From NCBI GenBank assembly GCA_013400975.1, contig WBMZ01012194.1:248001-312000 (forward strand): 64,000 bases of DNA. Reading direction: 5' to 3'. A model generated the notes under the pieces. The model was not told the DNA's origin, did no database searches, and was given only the letters and a program-made list of their open reading frames with translations. A program made the position numbers and the translations under genes. How positions within the stretch are numbered: position 1 is the stretch's first letter; every line of letters begins with the position of its first letter. This document shows, piece by piece, positions 1-11,869 of this stretch. This DNA comes from Atrichornis clamosus (Eukaryota; Chordata; Aves; Passeriformes; Menuridae).

Positions 1-3000
1 ATTATGAAAGGAAAGATTTGAGTTTCTCTGCAAAGTAGATAAAACAGCAATATGAGGTTAATTAACTGTTCCTGCTAATATTCAAATATTGTATGTTCAT
101 TTAAAAGTGCAATTAGCTCTCTTGGGAATTTGCTTGCAACTGTGGGATTTAACTAAAAATAATAATTTTCTTGTTAGCATGCAGTAAATTCTGAGAAGAT
201 TTAGTTTTGGTGGAGTAAGCACAAATGAAGAGAACAGTTTTACACAATGCCTTTCATTATATAAACTGTTTGGAACTTCTTTGACTCACTGCTCACAAGG
301 CTAAGCATCTTTTTATAAATTACACTTGAGTGTAGGTTGCAGTTAATTAGTGAGCTTTGCATAGCAATGTTATTCTTTGTTAGCTCAAAGTATTCTCAGA
401 GGGCTGTATGTTTTTGTGGTTTTATAATAGGTGTGATTGTGGTGAAGTTGACATCTACTCTATTTAATTACTCTGTTTACTACAGTGTCTACCAGTCCCA
501 CTTTCCTATTGTGGTTTTGGCAGTTTAATAAATCATTTTAGCCCTTTGTCTCCATATTACAGTGGTTGCATGGACTGTCCATTAGCTCAGCTCTATTTTA
601 ACTGTCTTCCTACATTCAGGAAGTGGGGAGTTGAACTCACTTTGCATGCCTGAGAAGAGAACACAAGTTTCCAGAAAAAATTGTCCTCTATAAAGAAGAA
701 AATCCATGAAACCAAAGTCCAATTGGAATACTAGCTATAAGCTCTGTAGATGGAAATTGGGGAAGTTCCAGTTTTTTCAGTTTGCCAGATTGTACATTCT
801 TTTTACCCAATGGGACTACAGAAAAATTTAAAAAGAATAGGAGAATTAGGTGTTCTCATGACCTAATGCATGACTCCTACAAGCAATTGCATCTAGATTT
901 CATCATATGTGTCTCATGGATACTGAGAGACTTAAAAATCATGACGTTTGCTTCCAATGCTTACAATGTGTCATTCACTAAGTAAATATTTACAAAATAT
1001 GAAATGTGCTGGTGTCTGGCATATTCAGAATTGATGCATAATTAAGGAATGGAAACCAAGCAATGTATCTGCATAGAATGTGTGGTTTCTCTTCACAGAG
1101 CTCCTATTTTCAGGCATCAGGTTTTTGTTTCATATTGATGCAGAAAAGAGGCAAATTAACTGCAAGTCCTTCTCCAAACGGTGAATGTTGTGGAAATATG
1201 GGCACTGAGAGGCCACTGTATTTTCAAGGTTTGTGTGTTTCATCCTAGAGCAACTATTTGCCTAGAAATCAAGGAGCTCAAACAATTCTTGACAAGTTTG
1301 TTGAATTTTGTTTATAATATGTTGTGATGCTCTCGATCGAAAATGAGACAGAAGTGTATTGTACACTTTCAGGACAATTTAAGATCCAAAATAAAAGGAA
1401 TTTAAATAAAAGTGGAGATAAATTTTTGAATGAGATGTATCATTCCTCAGTAATTTGCATAATTAAGAAACAGGAGAGATTTTTGAGCCTCAGTGGTAAT
1501 TGGCTATTCCGTAAAGGTAGACTTGCTCACTTCACTCATCTGCAAATTATTCAGCCCTCATTAGATTAGTGCTGAAGCAGCAGCAGTACCTGAAAAAATG
1601 TGTCATGAGTGAAAATGATCCCATTCATTTTAGATCTCAAAGCAACTTAATCTAATTTAAATTCTCGGAGTAAACAGTGGATTTAACATGAAATATCAGC
1701 TTCTTAGTTAAGGTTACACAATTTTCCTTTCTAACATAGTTCCATAATTACTATTTAAAAGAAAATTAAAACTGTGTGATTTAGAATAAGAGAAGAACAT
1801 ATTTTTTAAGTCGTTAGTGATCAGTGTTTAATAGATTCCTGTAATGTCTAAAAGGTGGCCTTATGTTCAGCTACATAGGACTGTAGATGAGATTACAGAA
1901 TGATGTTCTATTTATATACATTGTGTCACTGCAGTTTTGCTCCTCTGACAGATGAAAATAAAGCCTTGCCCATCAATTTTTCTCAAATAATTTGTAATAA
2001 TTCTGAAATCTTTTGTAACTGAGTGTAAAGGTTGATTTCTCATTTAAAAAGATTGTTTGTTTCAATGTTAGAAAAGATTATTCTATGAAAACAGATAAAA
2101 CATGACTATCTGTATTTCAAGTTCAAATATATAGCTTCTAAGATGGGCTGTGTGTTCTAAAAAAATAGCCCAGAAAGATATGGGTGGGAGGACAAACATA
2201 TTCTAGAGATGATTCTAAATTTTAAGTATTAGTGGGAAAAATCTATGGAGTATTTCACAAGATATATTTGATGATATTCTCCATTGCAATATTAGTAAGA
2301 CCCATTACACCTTTTTCCAAGATGGATTTGATCACCTCTTGTGTATTGCATTGCTTTGGGTTTTTTTTTTTGTTTGTTTGTTTTTTAAACTGGTAACTTG
2401 TCTAGAATATTCTTGTGTGAGCTTGTGTTGTTGATGTTTTAAAATGAATTGTATGTAATGTATAAGGGGAGTTTTTATAGGTACACTTAGATCAATAGAA
2501 CAAGTCTTCAGAACTCTCTGACGAGTGAGGTTCTTCCCACTTACATGTTGAGAAAAGATCACCTGAACTTCCAATAAAGGAGTTGATTTGTACTGCATTT
2601 TTCATTCATCTGGTTTGGTAAATAGTTTTCAAGACGCCTGGGAGCTGGAATCTTGGATCAGTGAGTTCTGGGTTCAGAGAACAGGCAAGTCACATTTCCT
2701 TCCTGTCTGATCCTCCTCAGAAGTATCTTTGGCAAGATATTAAAAGTAAAGGAATCAGTTTCCTACGTTTATTTTGCATTAAATGAAACAACCAGAGAGT
2801 TCAAGTGAAGAATGTTGAACTCTCATTATTTCTTAAGCCTGAAGAAGAAACTGGATTGGCATTTTCATTCGACACATTTGAAGTCCCTCAGTGGCTTCAA
2901 GTACTTTGAGATTCCCAGCTATTATGAATGAACCTTTCATCAGTTTGAGAGATAATTTACACTAGGTTTATGGGGGTTTTTTTTGTTTTTTTTTGTTTTT

Positions 3001-5763
3001 TTAAGAAATTAGTTTGATAGTCACAGAGTCCTGGTGCCTGCAGGTGTCTCATGTGGAACTTCCTGAACACACGCATCATGATTTGATTTTTCCTGTTGGC
3101 TTCCATGCAGTGCAGGAGCAATCATTTTTGCTGACAAACTTTGATGATATCCACACACTATCTGTGCTATTGCCAGCATTCTTCACCTGTGGCCCACTAC
3201 ATGATGGAGTTGATGCCACATAATTGAATATGCACGTTAAGGACATCATTGGAGCATTTGGAAGGCCTTGGATAATCTGTCTTTGGCATCCTCACAGCAT
3301 GGCCAGAGCAGCCCAAGTCAGCCTGCAAGGTCACAGCTTCGATGGCACATATTTGATAATGGGCTCATCTGTGCTTGGGTCTGTATTTGATGTCTTATCC
3401 TAGTAAAGAGCCAGAGACGGTACATATGGAATTTCAGATGCCTGACATGATGGCTATAAACTGTCCAGATAGCACAGCTATTAAGAATGATTATGACCAT
3501 GATATGTGTTGCTTTTGCTAAAAATTGTTAATTTCAGGGATGCTGCTTTTATCTTCTCCGGCTGCTTTGGCTTTCATGGTTCTCCCTGGGACTTTGTCAT
3601 CATTAAAGGGGTTCCAAGACAATCTCCTACTCAAATGGAAGAATTTGTCTCCAAATATCACTGCTGCACTGTCAGTTTTCTTTATTGGCTATCAAGCTTT
3701 TCCACCATAGCTAGAATAGGATCTCTGTTTTTTATATACTGATGCTGAGGCCAAATTATTTGGCAGTGCAATTGAAACAGTCAGTGATATGTTGGAGATT
3801 CTCTTGGCTGGAATCCCTCAGTAGGGATTCCCAAAGTAGGCTTGTAGGGTTGGTTTGTGTGTGTGTTTGTCAGCAATTTATCCTGCCTAAGCCCCTGACA
3901 GTATAAGTGCTTGGTGTGCACACTCAGCATTCTACAGAGAAATGTCCGGACAGGTGTGGAGATAGCTGAGGTTTTCTGATGTATGTGGACCACGTGTATA
4001 AACAGCAATCTAGGAAACTAACCCACAAATTAGACAACAGATGTATTATCTACCATTTTCCAGATGCCCAAGGTCCACTTTTACTGTTTGCATCATGTTC
4101 TTTCTAGTGTCTAGAACATGTGAGTCTTAACAGATACCTGCAGAGTTGGTCACTGAGGTAACAATGAAGTTTTGAAGTAAATAGAGAAGTAAGACACAAG
4201 AGTGGGCAATGGCATATTAGCTAAATATTCTTGTTGCTGCTCAGGAGTCTCCCAGAATGCGTAGTTGTTTATGGAATGGAACATTTCTTAGTCATTTTCT
4301 GTTTATTGAAGTTTGTTGTTGCATCCTTAAGTATTAATAGTTGTAGCAATTTTTGTTTGATCGTGATCTCAACTGAGAGTACAGAAGAAGAGAGAATAGG
4401 AAGTACATTTTAGGGAGGTCAGGAATACTGATTATCTACCTACTAATTTTTGATAAAAGCATTTACCACTGGTATTTTTGAAGCAAAATTAATAATCCTT
4501 TGTGTTTCAGTTTGTTCTAGCAAGACAGAGGGTAAAAAAGAGGGAATGTTCTGTTTGTGTGTGGAATTGAGTGCTGAAAGATTTGTTTTCAGCCATGGGT
4601 TAAACCTGAGCAGCCGAAGAAAGATGTGAGATCAAAGGTGAAAGATCAGTGATAGAGAATAACAGTAATTCTTGGTTCACTTGTGAAATACACTTATTTT
4701 TAACTGTGGCAGGTTCGCTTTAGGTATATTTTATAGTGTTTTACTTACATTGTAAATGAAATCAGTCGAGAACCTAATTGACAGTCAGATCAATATATCC
4801 GCTTTGGAGCTGGCTGTGAATCCTCTGCCTGGTGCAGGCAGCTGTGTGTGTTATTCTGGTATTCACCTGCCACCACATACCTGTCACAGCCCCGTTGTCT
4901 CTCTGTTCTGGGTGTTTAAACTGGGGCTAATGAGAACTGCCTGCACAGAGATTACACGAGGAAATGTGTTTGGTTTTGGCGTCTTGAGATTTTTACACTG
5001 ATGGTGATAAGTAATGCATGTAGATTTATCCTGGAACAAGCAACAGATTTTATTCCTTAAAATCTGTTTCTCTTGGTAAGTGTATAAAGATGAAGTGATA
5101 AAAATTAGTAGAATTTGTGATGTAATTTTATTGATACATCCTAAATATTTTTAAAGAATTCATTCTTTGAATGTTTTCTAAACTATTTTAAAAAACTCAT
5201 AAATCAGTAACAAAAGTATATTCAATGTATATTTAATAGCATTGGAGATGTGTGTCACTTTTATCTCTGTCTCTAAATTGCCTAAATTTGATCAGCATCA
5301 GGAAATACAGACTTTAGAGGATGGAATATTTATCCTATTTCTTTCCTGAACTTTGTTTTCTCTGAATTGCTGTTAACTTGCCTGTGTTTTATTATCCACA
5401 TTGGCCTAGCAGTTAGTAATCGTATGGTAGCCACTGGGAAAAAACTAAAACAATTTCGTTATGATCATTTGACCTGTATCAAATAATAGAAATCAGAATT
5501 GTCTTTAAACAGAACATGGATTTTTTAGTAGAAGCATACAGTGGGTGGAGTTTTTGTTGGTTTTTTTGGGGAGGGGGATGTTCAGCAAGATAGAACAATT
5601 AAAATAAAAACTGTGTGAATGACTGAGATGATAAAGTGAGATAAGAACATGGTGAATGCTGAAAATGTGAAGTTGTTGCTGATGACCTATTCTTCCGAAA
5701 TGTTTTAACAAACAAAAGGCATTTAAAATAATTCTCTCTCATTTGTTTCATTCTGATTCATAG
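1..5763 (+). other. ATRNL1: Intron upstream of the lectin exon (partial)
   Basis: AT-rich intronic sequence that ends at the TTCATAG acceptor. The first part of the lectin domain must lie further upstream, since no matching exon is visible here. T-rich low-complexity tracts occur at 2361-2386 and 2972-3002. Several overlapping short open frames fall in 3014-3742, but I recognise no product there. Nothing else is supported. Confidence 0.85.
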
Positions 5764-5977
5764 AAAATTTCCCCGTGGGTGGGTTTGCGCAAGATCAACA
5801 TCTCCTACTGGGGCTGGGACGACATGTCCCCTTTTACAAACACAACTCTGCAGTGGCTTCCTGGGGAGCCAAACGACTCCGGCTTCTGTGCCTACCTGGA
5901 GAGAGCAGAGGTGGCAGGGCTGAAAGCAAACCCGTGCACTGCCATGGCAGATGGCCTGGTGTGTGAAAAACCTGTGG
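5764..5977 (+). CDS. ATRNL1: ATRNL1 coding exon: C-terminal half of the C-type lectin domain
   Basis: Attractin-like 1 is a large single-pass membrane glycoprotein related to attractin/mahogany. Attractin acts with melanocortin signalling and E3 ligases of the Mahogunin type, and ATRNL1 is thought to be similar. The exon follows a TTCATAG acceptor and opens in phase 0 with KISPWVGLRKI. It then carries YWGWDDMSPF, LQWLPGEPNDSGFCAYL and ends near GLVCEKPV, the closing cysteine region of a lectin fold. It ends after one base of a valine codon, with donor GTAAGG. The EPN triplet that sets sugar preference in calcium-dependent lectins is present, but the usual WND calcium motif before the penultimate cysteine is replaced by LKANPC, so calcium-dependent sugar binding is doubtful. 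Sequons NIS, NTT and NDS are visible. Attractin itself would be the alternative, but the YWGW and EPND stretches fit ATRNL1 better. The first half of the domain lies upstream of the window. Confidence 0.93.
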
Positions 5978-6662
5978 GTAAGGAACCTCTCGCACCCAGT
6001 CACTGATGCTGTCAGGAATAACAAGCTGGTTGGGCTTGCATTGAGTGCTTTTGGTACAATTTGGATTAAATGTTTACCAAAAAAAAAAATAAATATATAT
6101 TTAAATATGGAGCTGTCATTTAGAAACAAATAATATTTCTAGAGTAGCAAATATTTATTGGAGAGGTAGTTTGCATGGCTTATTTTGCATTACATCATAA
6201 ATCTGATAATTTACCTCTAAGTCAGGAAGAGTCAGTGATAACAGTATTTGTAACCACCTGTGGAGGTGTTCAGTGCTGATGCTTTCTTTCTGAATCTCAC
6301 TGAATATTAGTGAATATTTTAAAGGTGTGAAAGACTGACAAATTCAAAATTCTGGTATCTTTCTTTTAGGTTTGCTTATGTACATAATTTTCCTGTGACA
6401 AGCAGTCACTTGACTGTTCAAGTTAACATCCATTAAAAAGGACCCTGTGAGCTATAGTATGAGTCGTGCTGAGTGTTACATATTAAGTTTTGTAAAAGAT
6501 GATTAAATTTATAAACAGAACATAAATTTGGATCAAATTGTTTATAGCTAATTAAGGAAGCAACCACTTCAACAGGGATTTTTCTAAAGGAACAAATGAT
6601 GAAAGAAAAAGGAGATTGAACTTGTGTCCAAAATTACAGGAATATTTGTGGTCCTTTTCCAG
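5978..6662 (+). other. ATRNL1: Short intron between the lectin and first PSI exons
   Basis: A 685-bp phase-1 intron with donor GTAAGG and acceptor TTTTCCAG. It contains an A-rich run and a short AT stretch near 6077-6110. No other feature is seen. Confidence 0.9.
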
Positions 6663-6851
6663 TCAGTCCCAACCAGAACGCCAGGCCCTGCAAAAAGCCG
6701 TGCTCCCTGCGGACAAGCTGCTCCAACTGCACGAGCAATGGCATGGAATGTATGTGGTGCAGCAGCACCAAGAGGTGTGTGGACTCCAATGCCTACATCA
6801 TCTCCTTCCCATATGGACAGTGTCTAGAGTGGCAAACTGCCACATGCTCCC
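6663..6851 (+). CDS. ATRNL1: ATRNL1 coding exon: first PSI (plexin-semaphorin-integrin) domain
   Basis: The exon completes the split valine codon and reads SPNQNARPCKKPCSLRTSC, then a cysteine-rich run with MECMWCSSTKRCVDSNAY and ends EWQTATCS. The C..C..C.WC spacing is that of a PSI domain, a small disulphide knot that orients neighbouring extracellular modules. The acceptor is a good CCTTTTCCAG and the donor is CGTGAGT. The exon is 189 bp with phase 1 at both ends, so it is a self-contained module whose removal keeps the frame. One sequon, NCT, is seen. It lies only 685 bp after the lectin exon, the shortest intron in the window. The frame joins perfectly to the exons on both sides, which leaves little doubt that it is real and in use. 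Confidence 0.93.
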
Positions 6852-9800
6852 GTGAGTATCTTGATGAATGCTCATCTTATTAAATATATTGGGGTTTTTT
6901 TTTCACTCAAAAGAGCTGAGTAGGATTCAGCACATTCACTAAAGAGTTTCAATGAATGACCTTATATAGCTACTAATGTGAAAAGTCAGTGCTGAGTATG
7001 TATTTTCTAGATACAGATAAAATGCTGGCAATTATTTTATGACGAAATATATTTAGTCTATTGAAATTGTAAAAAGTATTTAGCACTTTCAGATAAAGAA
7101 AAATTACCATGATTGTTTGTATGACCAGTGTTAGTGTGCCAAACAATGACAATGAGATGGAAAAGGATCAAATTAGATAAGCAATATGTAGAACTTAGAC
7201 TTATAAAACAACAAGTTATTAAGAAAAGGATGTGTGCTGAACTTTTAAAGATTTAAGTGTTCTGATTTATTTTTTCAGATTCAGGCTGTACGATTTTCCT
7301 AATATGCAAAGATAAAAGCAAAGTTATAATAATGATATTAGTAGTATTGAGAATATTATAACACAAATGCAAACCAAATGATCCTGGTCTTCCTTAGATT
7401 CTTCTCCCTTGCAAATGCTGATTATTAACCCTTGCAGATTGTTCATCTTCTCTATGGCAGTAGAAGGAATTCTGTTAGGCCATCAGGCAGGTAAAGGAGG
7501 TGCAGAAAACTTTTGTCCTATGTGATCAGACTGGCTCAGGCTGCGTTAATGTTCCAGGTTGCTCATTGCATCCTTTGGGGATAAGAGACAAGTGATTTCT
7601 TTCTTTGTCAAGGAGAAAAGTTATTCCCTGGATGTCCCCTTTTGAAGCCCATTTCTGCAGAACTTGGTGCAAGATCTCTGGAGGAGAGTTGGCAATCTCA
7701 ATGTACATTTCAGAGTATCATCCAAAGATACTTCTTCCCAAACCAGGAGTGACTGGAGTCAGCCCCAAGCAGTTCCAGGGTTTATTGGTGCCACAATTCA
7801 TGTAGATGCTGGAGCAAGCTGTCTGGAGCCTGAGATCCTTCTCTTAGTTGAGGTTTATTTAGAACAATTCCTCAGTCACCATCCTACAGAAGACTGGTTC
7901 TTAGTAATTTTAGTGTCCTTCAAGATTTGATTACAATATTTTCTGTCTGTAAAGGACTTCAATCTAGTGGGATGCAAACTTAGTATATAGGACTTGAGAA
8001 GGGTACCACTGAACTCTCCTTATTGCTCTACTCTGAGAGAAATTTTCTGGTTGCTTCTGGCTTCCTTTCTCTCTCCATAAGAGTCTTTTGATATCAGACC
8101 CTCTGGAACTTTTTGTTTCTGGATATCTTGTGACCGGGTTGATGATCAACAACAACAAACAACTTGCTTTCAGGATCATAATTAGGTCATGATTCCATTT
8201 GATAGATTATGGATACAAATTAAAAAGAAAACAGAACACAAAAGGCAGTTGCTTTCACCTAAGCCTCAGGAAAATATTAAATCAATATCTTGATGTGTCT
8301 GTAATAGCAACCATTGATAAATTCCAATCTTAGGAGAGGAAAAGAGCTACAAGTACCAGGCCACTACATATCTGGGTTAAAGGGAAATAAGACATAGGAA
8401 AGCTTTTCTTTCAGGCTAAACTGGACAAGAGCCCATCTTCCTCTTGAGATTTCTTCTTCATCCTTAATAATCATAGAATATAATGAACTAGCACCACGTT
8501 GAGCTGTTCTGGTAAAGTTTTTGGCTTAGTAAATTTCAGATATTAATCTAGGTTCCAGTGTCTGGGTTCTGGACTGGAAGTAGGGTTTACTTGTTCCTTG
8601 GGACCAGCAATCAGCCTGTGTTTGGTCTAAGAATAAAGAAGTAATGGGAACACTTAATCCTTTGTCAATATGTTTGGAATAATAATACTGTAATTATATA
8701 AAGGTTTTTCTCTCAGAACCATTCACTGAACATTTTTTCCTCTCCTATAAGGAATCAATTTTGTAACTCATAAAATATTGATAGTGAGTTGTGGCAGAAC
8801 ATAAATAGATTGAAAATCTGGAGATAAAATTGACAGAATACCACATGAATGATGCTTATGTTTTTAAACTAGCAGATATTATGTCAGCCTGCACTTTGAA
8901 TTCAGGTTTTGTGTTTGTGTAGTGTTTGCACATCATGCTGATTCAATTTGTTTGGGGAACACAAGAAATTGTTTTTAATTTGATTGTCATTTTTGTCAGG
9001 TCTGTAAAAGTTTATATTAAATAAGGCAAATGGGATTTTCTGTACACCATTTCAACATTATGTAAAGGCAATTTTGTATGAAAATATATTTTCTATCCAA
9101 CAAATTAGAAAAAACAAGATTCTGTGTCTGTAAGCAGTTTTTCCAGAGTTTTATAGCTTCAGATATTTTGCATTTAAACAAGAAAATGCATGTCCAAATG
9201 AAGCATGGCTCAGGCGTTGTTTTAGTCTAAATGACTTCAAAATTTTATTAGGTAGATATATTATTATTGCTGCTGAAGTAATGAAGTATTAAGTGGATTC
9301 TCTTATCAAGCGGTAGTGTTTCTACTTAATGTGTAGAATGGACTGCAACTATACCTTTTAAAATAATCCTCCTTGTTTAGAAAATTTTATTTTTTGCTTT
9401 GAATGACTAATTTCTGAGTTTTTGGATGTTTTGCTGTCAATGAAAAAAAATTCAGACAAACGTAGGATTTAAAATAAAAAAGTATAACAACTGAGACATT
9501 CACATTTATTTTCACTTGGAATTAAAATGAAGAATGTTGTTTTATTGGTGACATATTGTCATTTTAATACCTGCTTGCCAAAAACTTGCATTTCCAATTT
9601 TCCCTACATCTTCCATCCTTATGACTTTTGATTGAGTAGCTGACAGTTGAACAATCTTGGACCACCTCTAGAATTTCAAAGAAAACAAAATTGCTGCTTG
9701 AATATCCCCTTCTTCCCCCAACAATTGTTTCTCAGTTATCTCTCTTCAGTTCTTCAGCTGAATGCCACTACAGAGAATATCTGAGGATTTTCACTTTTGG

Positions 9801-11650
9801 TTCTGTTTTATCTTGCATGCAGATAGTGCAGCTGATACTTCAGAGCTTTATAAATAGCAGAATGAGTATAAATAGCAGCATGAGATTGGTTTGGATTGTT
9901 TACAGTGCCTCTCTGAAAGGGCAAGCCAGTCTACAGAATGGTGATCTTTGTTTTCCTGCTGATCTTCTCATGTATTCAAAAGCCCAAATTTGCATCAAGC
10001 TCTGATGCTTTAAAACTGATTTGTCACATTTGACAATTTTCAACAACAGTTGGCCTTTCCTCCCTTCCCCCCTTTTTTCCATATTTGGGAAACTTGAAAC
10101 ATTTCCTCCTGCTTGGATTCTTCCAAGTCTAATGATACAAGAGCTCTTGCTTCAGCTTTCTGTGCTGTTCAAATCCTTTTGAGATTCACTCAGATTTTTC
10201 ACTGCCTGTTTTCTTGACATCTGCAGGTATCTTCAGACTAGGGAGTATTTTTATTTCTGTCAGCTTTCATTACTTTGAAACAATTTTAAGGGTTGCTGAA
10301 GTCAGAGTAGCTAGCTTTATTCTGCTCTCAGTTTATTTAATTAGTAAGGAAATAATTATGCTTTATAGCATGCATTCAGATATTCCCTGTGTGGAGCAGT
10401 GGGGTCCAGGTAGCTGTGAACATGAGTTGTGTGTGGTGTCCTGGCTGCAGCTGAGCCAAATTGAGAGGTTACTCTTCTGTAGGAGCCATTTGGGTGTCCT
10501 TCCAAAAAACTCCGTGAGTCGTTAAACTACTTTATTTTTAAAAAGAAACTTAGATAATTCTGGCTTCACAGCAGGAGCTTACGTTCAGGTATGCTTTTAA
10601 AGTTTAATTTTGAAAGCCTATAAAGTTAATGTGAGAAGAGACAGGGACCCAAAGCAATCAATGTTTGAATGAGTCTGATGTTAATTTGATTCAGCATTAC
10701 CACATTAATTAAAAAAGCTAAGAGGTATCAGAAAAAGCTTAAAAAAGCTTGGGAACTTTAATGGTGTTCCTGAAGATGAAACTTCCTAAGAAATGTTAAT
10801 GTCTTATTAATAAGAAATGACAGTAACTTCAGAACAGGAATTTTATTTGGTCCTAAACAGATTTAAAATATGAGGAAGACCGTTTAATTATTTTAAAGAA
10901 TAAAGTATAAAAGATCCAGAGGGAGATTTTATTTTTAACATGCAATTTAAAAAATTAAACCTGATTAACTGATGACAATCTTGATATAGTTCATTTAAAT
11001 GGGATTGAACTATGATTTGTAGCTTGAGATGTGCAGTATGACAGCTTGTTTCAAAAGCTGTATATAAGAAGATTGAGTCATATTTGTAGGTGAATAGTCA
11101 GGTGAGATCCAGGGGTACTTTATGCCCAAATAAATTTTTCATTTGAATTTGAATGATCCTGTGCATATTTTGTATTTATAAATATTATTACTCATACTGG
11201 GATTATTGACTTTGTACTGAATTCCAGTTTTCCTGTTGGAAGGACTGTTTATGTCAGTAAAATTAGTAATATATACATTATATATTAGTAATAAGCAGAG
11301 AATATACATTTTATTGTGTGATTAAATGAAGATGTGCAATATTATAGTTCTGCTTCATTATCTTTGTTTATTTGAAATCTTTATTGTTGCATTGCGGTGT
11401 AACCTGTTGTGTGTTTTGTGATCATGGAGGAAGTACAGCTTTTAAAGAAAACTGAAATATTCTTATTAATATTGCTGGGGTTTTTTTAATTTGCACAAGG
11501 AAATAGAAATGGTAAATTGTTTCATAAGCAACTGTTGTAAGATCCTAACATCTTGTTTAAAAAACACAAAACAAAACAAAAACACCAAAAAAAACCCAAA
11601 CAAAAACCCCCAAACACCCTTGCATTAATATTGTATTCCATGCCATAAAG
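6852..11650 (+). other. ATRNL1: Intron between the two PSI exons
   Basis: A 4.8-kb phase-1 intron, donor GTGAGT, acceptor CCATAAAG. It is AT-rich with scattered short open frames (7526-8179 and 9691-10525) that show no recognisable family. An A/C-rich low-complexity tract at 11559-11619 lies 31 bp before the acceptor. Confidence 0.88.
11559..11619 (+). repeat. A/C-rich low-complexity tract just upstream of an acceptor
   Basis: About 60 bp made almost wholly of A and C, with repeated AAAAC and ACCC steps and no clean period. It is the complement-type of the T/G-rich tracts at 30541-30590 and 34777-34850. Its position 31 bp before the exon at 11651 puts it where branch-point and pyrimidine signals normally lie, though a TTAAT-like branch candidate remains between the tract and the acceptor. 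Confidence 0.8.
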
Positions 11651-11869
11651 CTCAAAACTGCTCTGGACTGAGGACCTGTGGACAGTGTTTGGAACAGCCT
11701 GGCTGTGGATGGTGCAACGATCCCAGTAACACTGGAAAAGGACAGTGTTTGGAAGGCTCCTCCAGAGGCCCCATGAAGGCTGTCAGTGGGCACTCCACTG
11801 AAATGGTGCTTGATGCTACTCTCTGCCCAAAAGAAAAAAACTACGAGTGGTCGTTTATCCATTGTCCAG
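11651..11869 (+). CDS. ATRNL1: ATRNL1 coding exon: second PSI domain
   Basis: After completing a proline codon the exon reads QNCSGLRTCGQCLEQPGCGW, then CNDPSNTGKGQCLEGSSRG, a less conserved middle, and LCPKEKNYEWSFIHCP. The GCGWC core and flanking cysteines mark a PSI domain. Attractin has the same EQPGCGWC-type core but a longer and different middle, which supports ATRNL1. The exon is 219 bp, phase 1 at both ends. The donor is GTAAGG. The acceptor is unusual: it reads CCATAAAG with hardly any polypyrimidine run, and an A/C-rich low-complexity tract occupies 11559-11619 where a pyrimidine tract would often be looked for. Exon use may therefore depend on enhancers. An NCS sequon starts the domain. 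Confidence 0.92.
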
